Notes: a model not told the origin generated them from the letters alone. A stretch of 58,089 bases of DNA from Branchiostoma floridae (GCF_000003815.2 NW_023365716.1:1452899-1510987), one strand, 5' to 3'; counted from the first letter of the stretch, positions 41,811-51,489 are shown. Program-made: numbers and translations.

Positions 41811-43339
41811 GTGTTTGGTTCCTGCATTAAATAATAGAAAGAAAGAAAAAAAAACTCGCCAAAAGACTCGAGTCTTGAGTCTAGGTGGGGTAATGGGTGG
41901 GACATCAAATATGCTGTGTCTTTCAGTTCCTTTCGGCACGGCAGCCATGTTTTCTCAGCAGTAGGACATACAGCTGACCTGTGCGACCTCACCCCAGTTC
42001 CAGGTTTACGCTTTTTCGTACAGTACACTACGCATGTGTGAGCAACATGAAATCTGGGCAATATGCCAAAAGTTAAAGAACCATGAACGTAAAAATGCCG
42101 CCATCTTGAATGCGCCATTACCGTCTGGATACCGTTACGCAAAGGGAACAATGTTAACTTCTCATGGGCCTTCACCTTTGACATAATACCCAGGATTCCT
42201 CTCACCCGTACATGCGTACTCTGCAAAATACCTTATGCAACACCTAGCATTTTCATTGCGCCCAAGTTTTCTCAAACGTACGGAGCTATTACCGCGCATG
42301 AAATCCCCGTCGCGGTACATCGTACGATGTATGTTACCAGGGCCTTTTCACCAATTTTTCCTTAGTTTGTGATGTGAGGCTTTCACTTCTAGGCCCAATC
42401 AGGCCAAGTAAAAAAAAAAAAACGGCTGATGTACACAGCGTTTTTGTTTAATTCACATTTAGAACTCATGGAACCTCCATACCGTATCAGCCACACGGTG
42501 ATTTACATCATTTACCCGGACGGGAGACCTGGCGCATCCCCGTCTTGTAATTATACTCCGTAAGGGGCAGTGTAACCCCGTCGCGTGTATACATGTGCGA
42601 ACATGTGCGATCACGTCGACCGATGATGATGATGATGAACCAAAATAACGCAACTATTGGATATAACCGACCCCCTTTGTAACACTGCTAAAACAATGCA
42701 GTCAGAATCGTGTCAATAGACAATGGAAATCAACACAGAATCAAAGGCTTTGTTTTATTTACATCCCTTCATTTTGATGATGATCTTTACCAAACTGCAT
42801 GAAGTTCTGAACCATGTAAAAGATGTTGCTATAAGATAAAAAATACAGAATAAGCACTCAGAATACAAATGTACGGAATACTAAGTACACATTGTAAGCA
42901 ATACGCAATGTTCTTATTGTTATATATGTATGCATATAATGCTGCGAATTTTGCAAAGGCAATGTTGTTCTTTCGAACAAATTAGACCAAAGAAACACCA
43001 ATGCAAAAACGTTACAATTTCTACATGGAATTCTAAAAAGAAGAAACAGTCGATTTTAACACGAAAAGGTGAGTCTACTAAAACTTTCTTATGTACAGAA
43101 CCTACAACTATGAAGTATTAGGTGCAATTTGACTTAGCAATTAGTTCAAACCAACTGCTTGAAAGATTGCTATAAATCTCTAACTGAACATGTCTGCCTC
43201 TAATGTAAATTTCGTTTTTACAGACTAGCTATCGGGCCCTTGAACAGACTAAGGCTACAGATAACATTTTCATAACTGGATGCAATTTTTTCTAAATGAC
43301 CGTTCACGTTTTAAGGCAAAAACGTTGTATGCTGTACAT
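41811..43339. other. Intergenic L9/L10
   Basis: No convincing gene. An isolated perfect YY1 consensus (GCCGCCATCTTG, 42097-42108) lies here. A minus-strand 141-codon frame near it has no recognisable family. A GAT repeat is at 42627 and an A run at 42411. Confidence 0.5.
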
Positions 43340-43555
43340 TTGTCACACACGTAGATGTAGGTTCTTTGGTATGTCTTGTCAAATGTTTTGAAAGGCGAAC
43401 TTTTTTTGCAGCAGAGTAGTAACACTGATGGCATTTATAAGGTTTTTCTCCCGTATGGGTCCACGTGTGTTGGGATAACTCAACCCTATAAGCCGCCGCG
43501 TATTCACACTCCCCACACTCTCACCGGTACATTTCTGTGCTGCAGAATAGTCGCA
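43340..43555 (-). pseudogene. Decayed finger tail of L10
   Basis: Past the L10 stop the frame would read on through CDYSAAQKC, then breaks up. The same debris family as the other loci. Confidence 0.7.
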
Positions 43556-44899
43556 CTAGTCACACTTGTAGGGCTTTTTCCCTGAATGCGTTCTCATATG
43601 TCTGGATAAGTTAGACTTTCGAGCTGTCCTGTGCCCGCACTCCCCACACATGTAGGGTTTCTCACCTGTGTGTGTTGCCAGATGGATGTCCAGGTCGGAT
43701 TTCTGTACAGCAGAATAGTCGCACTGGTCACACTTGTAGGGTTTTTCCCCTGAATGGCTTCTCATGTGTCGGGATAAGTCAGGTTTTCGAGCTGTCCTGT
43801 ACCCACACTCGTCACACATGAAAGGCTTCTCACCGGTGTGTTTCATTAGATGTTGGTCCAAATAATATTTCCGTGCAGCAGAATAGTCACACTGGTCACA
43901 CTTGAAGGGTTTTTCCCCTGAATGCTTTCTCATATGTATGGATAAGATAGATCTAGTATATGTTCTGCACCCGCACTCTACACACATGAAGGGTTTGTCA
44001 CCGGTGTGGTTTGCTACATGTTTCTTCAAATCATCTCTCCGTGCTGCGGAATAGTGACAATGGTCGCACTTGTAGGGTTTTTCTCCTGTATGGGTTTTAG
44101 TATGTCGGGATAAGTGGGACTTCTTAGCTGTCCTGTACCCACACTCCCCACACATGTAGGGTTTCTCCCCTGTATGGATTCTCATATGTTTGGATAAGTC
44201 GGACTTTTGAGCCGCTCTGTATCCACATTCCCCACACATGTAGGGCTTATCACCGGTGTGTCTTGTGCAATGATGGTCCAAATGGTGTTTATGTGCTGCA
44301 GAATAGTCACACTGGTCACACTTGTACGGCTTTTCCCCTGTGTGGGTTCTCATGTGTCGGGATAAGTGGGACTTATTAGCTGTCCTGTACCCACACTCCC
44401 CACACATGTAGGGTTTCTCACCTGTATGGATTCTCATATGATTGGATAAATCGGACTTTTGAGCCGCTCTGTATCCACATTCCCCACACATGTAGGGCTT
44501 ATCACCGGTGTGTCTTGCAACATGTTGTTCCAAACTCCACTTACGTGAAGCAGAATAGTCACACTGGTCACAGGGTTTTTGTCCTGTGTGGATTCTCATA
44601 TGTTGGGATAAGTCAGACTTCCTAGCTGTCCTGTACCCGCACTCCCCACACATGTAGGGTTTCTCACCAGTGTGTTTAACCACATGCCTTCCCACATTGC
44701 CTCTGCTCTCCTGTACCTGTGAGGTTGATGTGTTGTCAGGTTGGGGAAAGTTCACATCACACGTTTCCTGCTGGATGTCTGTTGTCTGGGTCTCCCTGCT
44801 GTCACTCTCCTTCCCAGGTTGTTCTGTGGACTTACTCTCCTTCCCAGGATCTCCAGCACACTGGTCTCCACAGAAACGTTCAACACTGGAATCTTCCAT
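43556..44899 (-). CDS. L10: C2H2 zinc-finger protein, type B, 13 fingers
   Basis: 447 residues from MEDSSVERFCGD at 44899, after the acceptor CAATTCTTAG|AAATGG. The short N-terminus carries two GKES units and RETQTTDIQQETC; the usual MGL is lost. Thirteen fingers follow. Finger 2 lacks its first two residues (linker TGQKP then CDQC). Two A-A pairs (3-4 and 6-7) are near copies of each other, so an internal duplication of a three-finger block is likely. The stop is a CAG-to-TAG change inside YKCDQ. Unlike L3, L6 and L11, no 68-nt exon is seen upstream. Confidence 0.85.
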   Translation of the reverse strand: MEDSSVERFCGDQCAGDPGKESKSTEQPGKESDSRETQTTDIQQETCDVNFPQPDNTSTSQVQESRGNVGRHVVKHTGEKPYMCGECGYRTARKSDLSQHMRIHTGQKPCDQCDYSASRKWSLEQHVARHTGDKPYMCGECGYRAAQKSDLSNHMRIHTGEKPYMCGECGYRTANKSHLSRHMRTHTGEKPYKCDQCDYSAAHKHHLDHHCTRHTGDKPYMCGECGYRAAQKSDLSKHMRIHTGEKPYMCGECGYRTAKKSHLSRHTKTHTGEKPYKCDHCHYSAARRDDLKKHVANHTGDKPFMCVECGCRTYTRSILSIHMRKHSGEKPFKCDQCDYSAARKYYLDQHLMKHTGEKPFMCDECGYRTARKPDLSRHMRSHSGEKPYKCDQCDYSAVQKSDLDIHLATHTGEKPYMCGECGHRTARKSNLSRHMRTHSGKKPYKCD

Positions 44900-44901
44900 T
44901 T

Positions 44902-45265
44902 CTAAGAATTGTAAAACAAACTCATTTCATCTGGCAAAGAATAATGACTTCATTGACCCCAAATGACCTCCAGGGGAAACCAATAAATTCTTTTCAAATC
45001 ATTGTCATAAGGCGGTCAGTAAAAGATCGGGAGGCCTATAGAACTACTACTTCTTCTTCGTATTGTGTTAAAAATCCTATTTTACCCATGCTTCTGGTGT
45101 ACGTATGCTCCAAAAGTTGTTTGGTGGTTACATTACACTTATACTGCCCCCCCCCCCTCCCCATGCAAATACCTATGACAAACACAACTAAAATCTTCTA
45201 TTTCTTACTCATAATTGAACAACCACCAACCAGGCGGTATTAACAGCAATCACAGGGCGTCTTAC
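44902..45265 (-). other. L10 first intron
   Basis: Short intron from the acceptor at 44901 to the donor at 45261-45265. It has a C run and CCTCCCC block at about 45147 (G-run on the transcript). No other feature. Confidence 0.6.
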
Positions 45266-45502
45266 CTGTACGTCTATGGTGATTAGTAGTCTCCACGGCT
45301 TTTGGAATCACGTAAAACTCGAGTAAGTTTGGAGGAGATGAGACGACAACACCAAACAAAATGGTGGATGTCAGATCGCAGGGGTCAAAGGTAAGAGGTC
45401 ACAAACCTGATATATCATTCACAAAGGGGTCAACCCAAGATCACTGGATAACGGTTTACTACATGAAGACCTTTATTGCAAATCCACCGTCGTAGTTTTG
45501 AA
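45266..45502 (-). promoter_or_regulatory. L10 promoter module, YY1-type box mutated
   Basis: The donor CAG|GTAAG is at 45266. The box reads CAAAATGGTGG (45357-45367), a C-to-T change in the YY1 core, followed by ATGTCAG. GTAAGAGGTCACAAACCTGA is intact. A 25-bp insert separates the ACGGTTTAC part from GTTTTGAACC. Confidence 0.62.
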
Positions 45503-46100
45503 CCTAGGTAATATATGTTGTCAAGCTTGTAGCTCTATCTCTACTGTTAATTGTCATCTTGAGACGAAATTTTCTATTCAAACTTACGATACGATTAGAT
45601 TACTTCTTTATATCATATAACATTGACTGTCATAATTCCACCAGGTGCCATAATGCCGCCACCTCGACAAAACGTTAGTATAAAGGTCTTCCCAAAATTG
45701 TCTTGAACACCGAATGTTAAATATCCTAAATGTAACACAATTCAGACATTTAGGTGTTGAAGACAATCTTGAGAATTGTCTCGTACCGGACGCTAGAGCT
45801 GCAACCTCAATCTCTAGTTTCAAAAGACTAGTGACACGGTAGCGATCCACGAACGTGTATGGAATCAACGAGCTAATGATTGTCATTTGTTTACATTATT
45901 ATTATTCTTTCATTTATGTATGTATGTATTTAGAATTCCTTTATTTTCAGTATTATCAATAGGAATTTTGTGTCAATATGTATATGATTAGTTGACCCCT
46001 CACCTCCTCCGTGTATGCTCGACCTCCACGAAAAGCGGCCTAGTAGGCCGATGGAGTTTTATCGAGTTAAAATAAAGGCACAAACAAACAAACAAACAAA
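45503..46100. other. Spacer with LINE-like 3' end, remains of a lost locus
   Basis: No gene. Around 45690-45770 an imperfect inverted repeat (CAAAATTGTCTTGAACACC / GGTGTTGAAGACAATCTTGA) is seen. From about 45985 the plus strand looks like a retroelement 3' end: a GGCCTAGTAGGCC palindrome, AAAATAAAGG, and a (CAAA)n tail that runs directly into the orphan promoter at 46101. Confidence 0.5.
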
Positions 46101-46218
46101 CAAAATGGCGGACGTCAGGACTCACCAACAGGGTAAAGGTGAGAGGTCACAAACCTGATACTCAATAGGTTAAACCACGGATCGCCGCATAACGCTTTAC
46201 TCTCTGGTTTTGAACCTA
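46101..46218 (-). promoter_or_regulatory. Orphan promoter module without a gene
   Basis: CAAAATGGCGG (46101-46111) joined to GACGTCAGG, then GTGAGAGGTCACAAACCTGA, ATCGCCGCATAACGC and GGTTTTGAACC, all in good condition. The exon 1 half, donor, intron and coding exon that should lie to the left are missing; the next sequence left is a retroelement tail. Confidence 0.7.
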
Positions 46219-47399
46219 GCAAAACGCTATAAATGAAGTAGCAGTGGTTATAATTCATGTATTTTATGAAAAAGTAATCCAAAAAGAGTAGTGGATGTAT
46301 TTCAACACTAATGGAGATTTCTTGACAAACAAACAAAAACGTTCTATCTCAATTTCTACTTTTCAGATTCTGTCAGGTTTTGAAGGTTAGGTGGGATCCG
46401 ATATGCGCAGGATTTCTTCCTCAACTCACGTTAGGATTTTGAGACGCTGCTTCCACAAGGATGCTATTGGGGTACGATTAAAATAAAAATAAAAATCTTA
46501 TCTTCGAAGAAATTATGTTTGTTTGTTTTTTCTGTCAAAATTACGCCACGGTAGGAAATGTCTACATATCTTAAGCTGCGAAGACAACGGAGTCAAAATT
46601 ATCAGACGATATTAACCAAAACCAATGCAAGTTACTACCTTTACTTAGACTTACTTTATTTTGAATGAGCTTTACCATATTATGCTCAGTTTTTAAACAT
46701 GTCAGTATCATCTATGTTACTATAAGCTTAAATACTACGAATACATACATGTATAGCATACACATCGGTACGTATAAACTATATACTAATATAAGATCTT
46801 CTATCAAATAAAGTAGACTCAAGCAAGTAAACATACCAATGTCAAAATGTCCCAGCATTCAAATTAATACCGACATGTCTATATTTTGGTGGGAAAAAAA
46901 CAAAGATCGTATCGAAACTATCTCATGTCTAAAACCTACGTCTATATGTTCTTTACAGCCCGATTTCAAACAAGCTTTCTTACATAAATGTTATCAAAAA
47001 ATAAGCGGCCAACACAAAAGAAAGGAGCACATCTATTATGGCTACTATCTTAGGTACAAAACCTACATCTATAGAGTTTTAGGTGTGCCTATATCTATGT
47101 ATGTGGCTGTATTTTACGTCTGGGACTGCATTGTTAGCAGCGACACCTAGCTGCAGTTCAAAGTTAACTTCTATATCTGTCGCCTGTATGAGCGCTTACA
47201 TTTCAAAAAGATCAAGCTGACAACCTCCCTATTTTAAAACCTTCTATCACCAATTAAATAGTGTAGGCGATTGGTGCAAAATATAGCGAGAATTGTGCAA
47301 AATGTGGTAAAAGCATGAGAATCGGTATGATCAAGATCAAGCTGACTACCCCCCCCCCCCCCATGACATGGAGGTCAAGAACTATTGCCTGTACAACTG
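46219..47399. other. Spacer between the orphan promoter and L11
   Basis: Homologous to 25196-26330 and 3471-4839. No gene. A C run lies at about 47349. Confidence 0.55.
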
Positions 47400-47643
47400 T
47401 CACATTTAGTTTCTTTCGTATACATGAAAAGTAGATAAAATTTCCTAGCTGCAAAGTAGTTACACTGGTGTAACTTATATGGTTTTTCTCCTCTGTGGGT
47501 TCTTATATGCTTAGGTTGTTAGACATTTGAGTTGCCTTGTTCCAACACACTTTGCACATCTAGGTCATTTTGCTGGTGTGCATTCTTACATGTCGGTTAA
47601 AGGAGAATTTTTTTTTGCAACAGAATGGTCACTTGTAAGGTTT
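47400..47643 (-). pseudogene. Decayed finger tail of L11
   Basis: Finger debris on the minus strand, close to the L6 tail at 27040-27310. The L11 stop is GAA-to-TAA in the linker TGEKP; the frame beyond is soon broken. Confidence 0.68.
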
Positions 47644-48783
47644 TTATCCTGTATGTGTTTTCATGTGTTGGGATAAGGTAGATCTTTGAGCCGCCCTGTA
47701 TCCGCACTTCTCACACATGTAGGGTTTCTCACCGGAATGTCTCGTTTGATGATCGATCAAATGTTGTTTCTGTGCAGCAGAATAGTCACACTGGTCACAC
47801 TTGTAGGGTTTTTCTCCTGTGTGGGTTCTCAAATGTTGTGATAAGTTGGTCCTTTGAGCAGTCCTGTAGCCACACTCTCCATACATGTAGGGTTTGTCAC
47901 CACTGTGTTTCATTAGATGTTGGTCCAAAGTGCCTTTCTGTGCAGCAGCATAGTCACACTGGTCACACTTGTAGGGTTTTTCTCCCGTGTGTTTTCGCAT
48001 GTGTTTGGATAAGTGAGACTTCTGAGCTGTCCTGTACCCACACTCCCCACACATGTAGGGTTTCTCACCGGTGTGTATCGCTACATGTTGCTTCAAAGCA
48101 GTCTTTGTTGCAGCAGAATAGTCACACCGATCACACTTGTAGGGTTTCTCTCCTGTATGAATTCTCACATGTTCGGTTAGGTGAGACTTTTTCGCTGTGC
48201 TGTACCCACACTCCCCACACATGTATGGTTTCTCACCTGTGTGTTTTATTACATGTTGGTCCAAGGTGGATTTCTGTGCTGCCGAGTAGACACACTTATC
48301 ACACTTGTAGGGTTTTTCCCCTGTGTGGGTTCTCAAATGTTGGGATAAGTGTTGTTTTTGAGCTGTCCTGTACCCGCACTTTCCACACATGTAGGGTTTC
48401 TCACCACTGTGTTTCATTAGATGTTGGTTCAAGTGGCCTTTCTGTGCAGCAGAATAATCACACCGATCACACTTGTACGGTTTTTCTCCTCTATGGGTTC
48501 TCATATGTACGGACAAGTCAGACTTTTGAGTCGCTCTGTGCCCACACTCATCACACATGTAGGGTTTCTCACCGGTGTGTTTTGCTACATGTTGCTCCAA
48601 ATGCGATTTTCGTGAAGCAGAATAGTTACACTGATCACACTTAAGGGGGTTTTCTACGGTTGGGACTCTCATTGGTCGTCTGCTGTCAATCTCATTCACA
48701 GGGTGTCCAGGATGGTCCATCTCCTTCCCAGGATGCACAACACGCTGCTCTTCCAAGGAATGTTCACCGCTAGAATCGTCCAT
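47644..48783 (-). CDS. L11: C2H2 zinc-finger protein, type B, 12 fingers, linker deleted
   Basis: 379 residues from MDDSSGEHSLEEQ at 48783, after a pyrimidine-rich acceptor CTCCTACAG|AGCAGAAATGG. The N-terminus is only about 45 residues. The RETQTTD..DNTSTSQVQES linker and the first A finger are gone, and DSRRPMRVPTVENP joins straight to a B finger. Twelve fingers alternate B/A. Finger 10 has its first zinc ligand Cys changed to Tyr (YMYGECG). Fingers with QKGHLNQ, QKGTLDQ and QKQHL show relation to L6. Confidence 0.84.
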   Translation of the reverse strand: MDDSSGEHSLEEQRVVHPGKEMDHPGHPVNEIDSRRPMRVPTVENPLKCDQCNYSASRKSHLEQHVAKHTGEKPYMCDECGHRATQKSDLSVHMRTHRGEKPYKCDRCDYSAAQKGHLNQHLMKHSGEKPYMCGKCGYRTAQKQHLSQHLRTHTGEKPYKCDKCVYSAAQKSTLDQHVIKHTGEKPYMCGECGYSTAKKSHLTEHVRIHTGEKPYKCDRCDYSAATKTALKQHVAIHTGEKPYMCGECGYRTAQKSHLSKHMRKHTGEKPYKCDQCDYAAAQKGTLDQHLMKHSGDKPYMYGECGYRTAQRTNLSQHLRTHTGEKPYKCDQCDYSAAQKQHLIDHQTRHSGEKPYMCEKCGYRAAQRSTLSQHMKTHTG

Positions 48784-48785
48784 TT

Positions 48786-49606
48786 CTGCTCTGTAGGAGG
48801 GGGAGGGTATAGATTGTAGATCAAAACTTACTGCTAGAGCTGTGACACACACTAAGAATTATGTTTTTATTTTACCTGCAAAGTGCAACTTTTTAGATTT
48901 GTAACAAGCATTAACAGTTCTCTTCTTCTCAAATATGGAAAAAAAACATTACAAATCGCTCTTGACAAACTTTGCCTTCGGACAATGTTGGTCTACTTAA
49001 TATCAATTATATTATATGGCGATAGACTAGTTTTTCAAAGACAAATGACATGTTTATATATGAAATTTTATTTTCAATCGGAACCTTATGAGACCACATA
49101 CCTGGGTATGACAACGGTGCCGAATCAGAGGCTAGCTTCTTTATGGACGTAGGGGAGGGACGCCGCAACCTGGAATAGCATGAATATATTACTTGTGAAA
49201 CAATCCAACATTCCTCCCACAAAAATCCTTTCTCCAAAGTGAGTCATACAATTGAAGAAAAAAAAAAAGTTACCTAATACTTTATAATAGTATGGTATAC
49301 AGGGAAATAGCAAATTTACATGTGTCTCAAGTCTAAAAGTTCTTGATTTTCCACAATATCAAACAACACAGGACTGAAACGGTACACCGGGAGACGGTAA
49401 ACCCGTTAGGAAAGAGCCGAAAACAAACCTCTTACGTTAGGTCGCACGCATTTTGGTTCGCCCCCCTCCCCCTTCAATGTTACCATAGTTACATTTGGAA
49501 AATGTCTATAAATCAAAAGCGTTACGGTGATCCTTTTCCCACCAACATGACGTTAAACTCTTTCGCACGTTATCAGAATACTTGGATGCATGTTTGTATG
49601 TCTTAC
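48786..49606 (-). other. L11 introns
   Basis: Contains the 68-nt exon and the G-run block (GCCCCCCTCCCCC, about 49458). No other feature. Confidence 0.55.
49102..49169 (-). other. 68-nt internal exon of L11
   Basis: The acceptor and donor (CCCAG|GTATGTGG) match L3 and L6. Against the L3 acceptor TGTTCCAG|G, this copy reads TATTCCAG|G. The frame LRRPSPTS..SDSAPLSY is open. There is no ATG. Confidence 0.6.
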
Positions 49607-49700
49607 CTGCTTCTATGGCGGGTTTTCTCTTCACGTAAACCGCCGGGACTCGGGCAGCTTTGTTCTTTCGTCGTGTCGTGGGGTCAGAGGTGAAGGTAAA
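49607..49700 (-). promoter_or_regulatory. L11 first exon and promoter, divergent type
   Basis: A GCAG|GTAAG donor at 49607 is preceded on the transcript strand by CCGCCATAGAAGCAG. The standard YY1-type module is missing. Upstream there is GTTTACGTGAAG and TTCACCTCTGACCCC, the last reminiscent of the AGGTCA element. The promoter may have been replaced. Confidence 0.45.
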
Positions 49701-49894
49701 GCGGTTCAAAGGTGATAATGTTTGCCTGATTACCCAGATAATATCTTTATGCCTGCTTGCACGTTAATAGGTATGTCCATGTTTCATTCAGCAAAAATCG
49801 AATTAAATTCGCAGACTTTTGTCTTGTTTGTTGCTTATGCATATGATGATGAAATATATCCATTAGGACTGCGGGGTAGTACCTTTTGGTCTAT

Positions 49895-49974
49895 CCTTCC
49901 TTCCTTCCTTCCTTCCTTCCTTCCTTCCTTCCTTCCTTCCTTCCTTCCTTCCTTCCTTCCTTCCTTTCTCCTTC
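49895..49974. repeat. (TTCC)n microsatellite
   Basis: About twenty uninterrupted TTCC units, read directly. Confidence 0.95.
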
Positions 49975-50031
49975 ATATCGTTTAGCATAAGGTTATTCAA
50001 TCCAAAAGACTTCTCTAAAGCAGGTAAATAC

Positions 50032-50520
50032 TTACTTACTTAGTTCGAGCTCCCGCTCGAACCAATCCAGAGAACATCCAGAGAACTTCCTCCATTGCAC
50101 TTGGTCCTCCATGGCCCTTTGTAGCTCTTTGGTATCATGCAGACTTGTGTCACTACGTAAATTGTCTAGGTAGGTCACCCTGGGTCTTCCCCTACCTCTT
50201 TTTTCATTTAGTAGTAGACTCCCAGAGTACAAGATGGTGTGCAGGGATTTCAGGGTGTCTAACACAATGCCCAGCCAGTTTCAATCTGCGCTGTTGTATT
50301 TTCTTGGTGACTGATGGTATGTCTTGGTACAGTTGCTCGTTCGTAAGCTTTTGTTGCCATGAAACGTTTAGGCACACGCGTAACATGCGGGTGTAACAGC
50401 CATTTAACCTTTACTCGAGTGACTTGGTTAAGGTCCACGTTTCCGAGCCATATAACAGTACAGATTCCACGGTGGCAATGAATAACCTTACTTTAATCCT
50501 GCGTGGAAGATTGGATTTCC
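50032..50520 (-). mobile_element. 3' part of an RTE-like non-LTR retrotransposon
   Basis: The minus strand encodes LPRRIKVRLFIATVESVLLY then GSETWTLT, NEQLYQDIPSVTKKIQQRRL, KLAGHCVRHPE and GRGRPRVTYLDNL, the C-terminal part of RTE/Jockey-type polymerases. A stop and a frameshift interrupt it. It ends in ELSK with a short (AAGT)n tail, as in RTE elements. An old 5'-truncated copy. Confidence 0.8.
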
Positions 50521-51489
50521 ATATAAGGTAAATATAATGGTCTTAAAACATGTTTATATGATATACTCCTATGATCCTAAGACATACAATATGGACAATA
50601 ACATAGTATAATAACATCATAATTATAAATTATCAATAGTTCATAGGTCAATTTTGTAATTTTTCAATAGACACAATTATTTTTAAGTTACTTGATTTTC
50701 AGTTTGAAAGAAACAAACTTATAAGTAATTAAATCATTATTTTAGGTTATGTAATTAATGTATGTACCTTTTTCTAAAGAAATGTGTGAATTGTAGGTGG
50801 TACAACTTGAAATTTAGATGTGCGACTTAGGTTTTGCCCCCATCTGTTGGGGTGGGGGGGCTGCAATTCCTTTGACGTAGAGCGTAACTGGCTGCGTAAT
50901 CGGATCCAATTGAAAGATGAGTGTGATGCAGCAGTAGCGAAAAACTGATTGTCTACATCTTCCAAAATGGGACACAGAATTGCTGTACTCGTGTTTTTAA
51001 GAATGGTAGATCTATAATTGCTCTTTACCAACCAGACCCATTTGAAATGACATAAAAGTCCTTTTAATTTCGTTATTGTGGTATATGGGTCAGACAAATC
51101 AAATAACATGGTGTTACTTAATGTGTCGAAGGCTATGTTATTTTTCTTGCTGCTGTCACACACACAGGAAAGTTTGAAATGTCAGAAATTACTGGGTATA
51201 ACTGTAAAAGAAATCTAGACCTTAATTGTTAAACTTATTCAAACTAAATTGTAGATAGCTACAATCACTTCTGACCACAGTGACCAAACAATGAAAATGC
51301 AACAGGATTACCAAGTGCATTTTGAACTCGGATTGTAACTTAAGAAATGCTTTAAAAATATGTTTATGATTCTTTGTGTGTTCTTTATCATATATTATTT
51401 GCCTGTATAAGGGTCCTGTGGCCAAATTAAAGGACAATGCTTAAAACCCCCATCTATTTTACTATGTTGGGGTGCCATTCTGTTAAATA
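50521..51489. other. Intergenic between array and NHL gene
   Basis: AT-rich. A minus-strand 129-codon frame (50774-51163) has no recognisable domain and is not called. No promoter or repeat is identified apart from a G run at about 50852. Confidence 0.45.

Noticed and set aside
41801-42226. 141-codon minus-strand frame upstream of L9
   Set aside because: No recognisable domain, no splice or promoter context, and an uneven residue mix. It is treated as chance, although a YY1-like site lies within it.
45608-45886. 92-codon minus-strand frame in the spacer with a TRQF..CVTFRIF stretch
   Set aside because: It weakly recalls polymerase tails but has no diagnostic motif, and the region has inverted-repeat structure.
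4887-48644. Many plus-strand open frames of 70-290 codons across the finger arrays, with His/Cys-rich repeats such as HTGHTCRVFLLCGFSYV
   Set aside because: They are the antisense reading of the 84-bp finger repeat and follow its period exactly. There are no start contexts, splice sites or independent homology.
1163-48783. KRAB, SCAN, BTB or ZAD domain at the finger-protein N-termini
   Set aside because: None of the characteristic motifs is present. The N-terminus is acidic and low in hydrophobic residues.
50774-51163. 129-codon minus-strand frame between the array and the NHL gene
   Set aside because: No family resemblance and no supporting signals.
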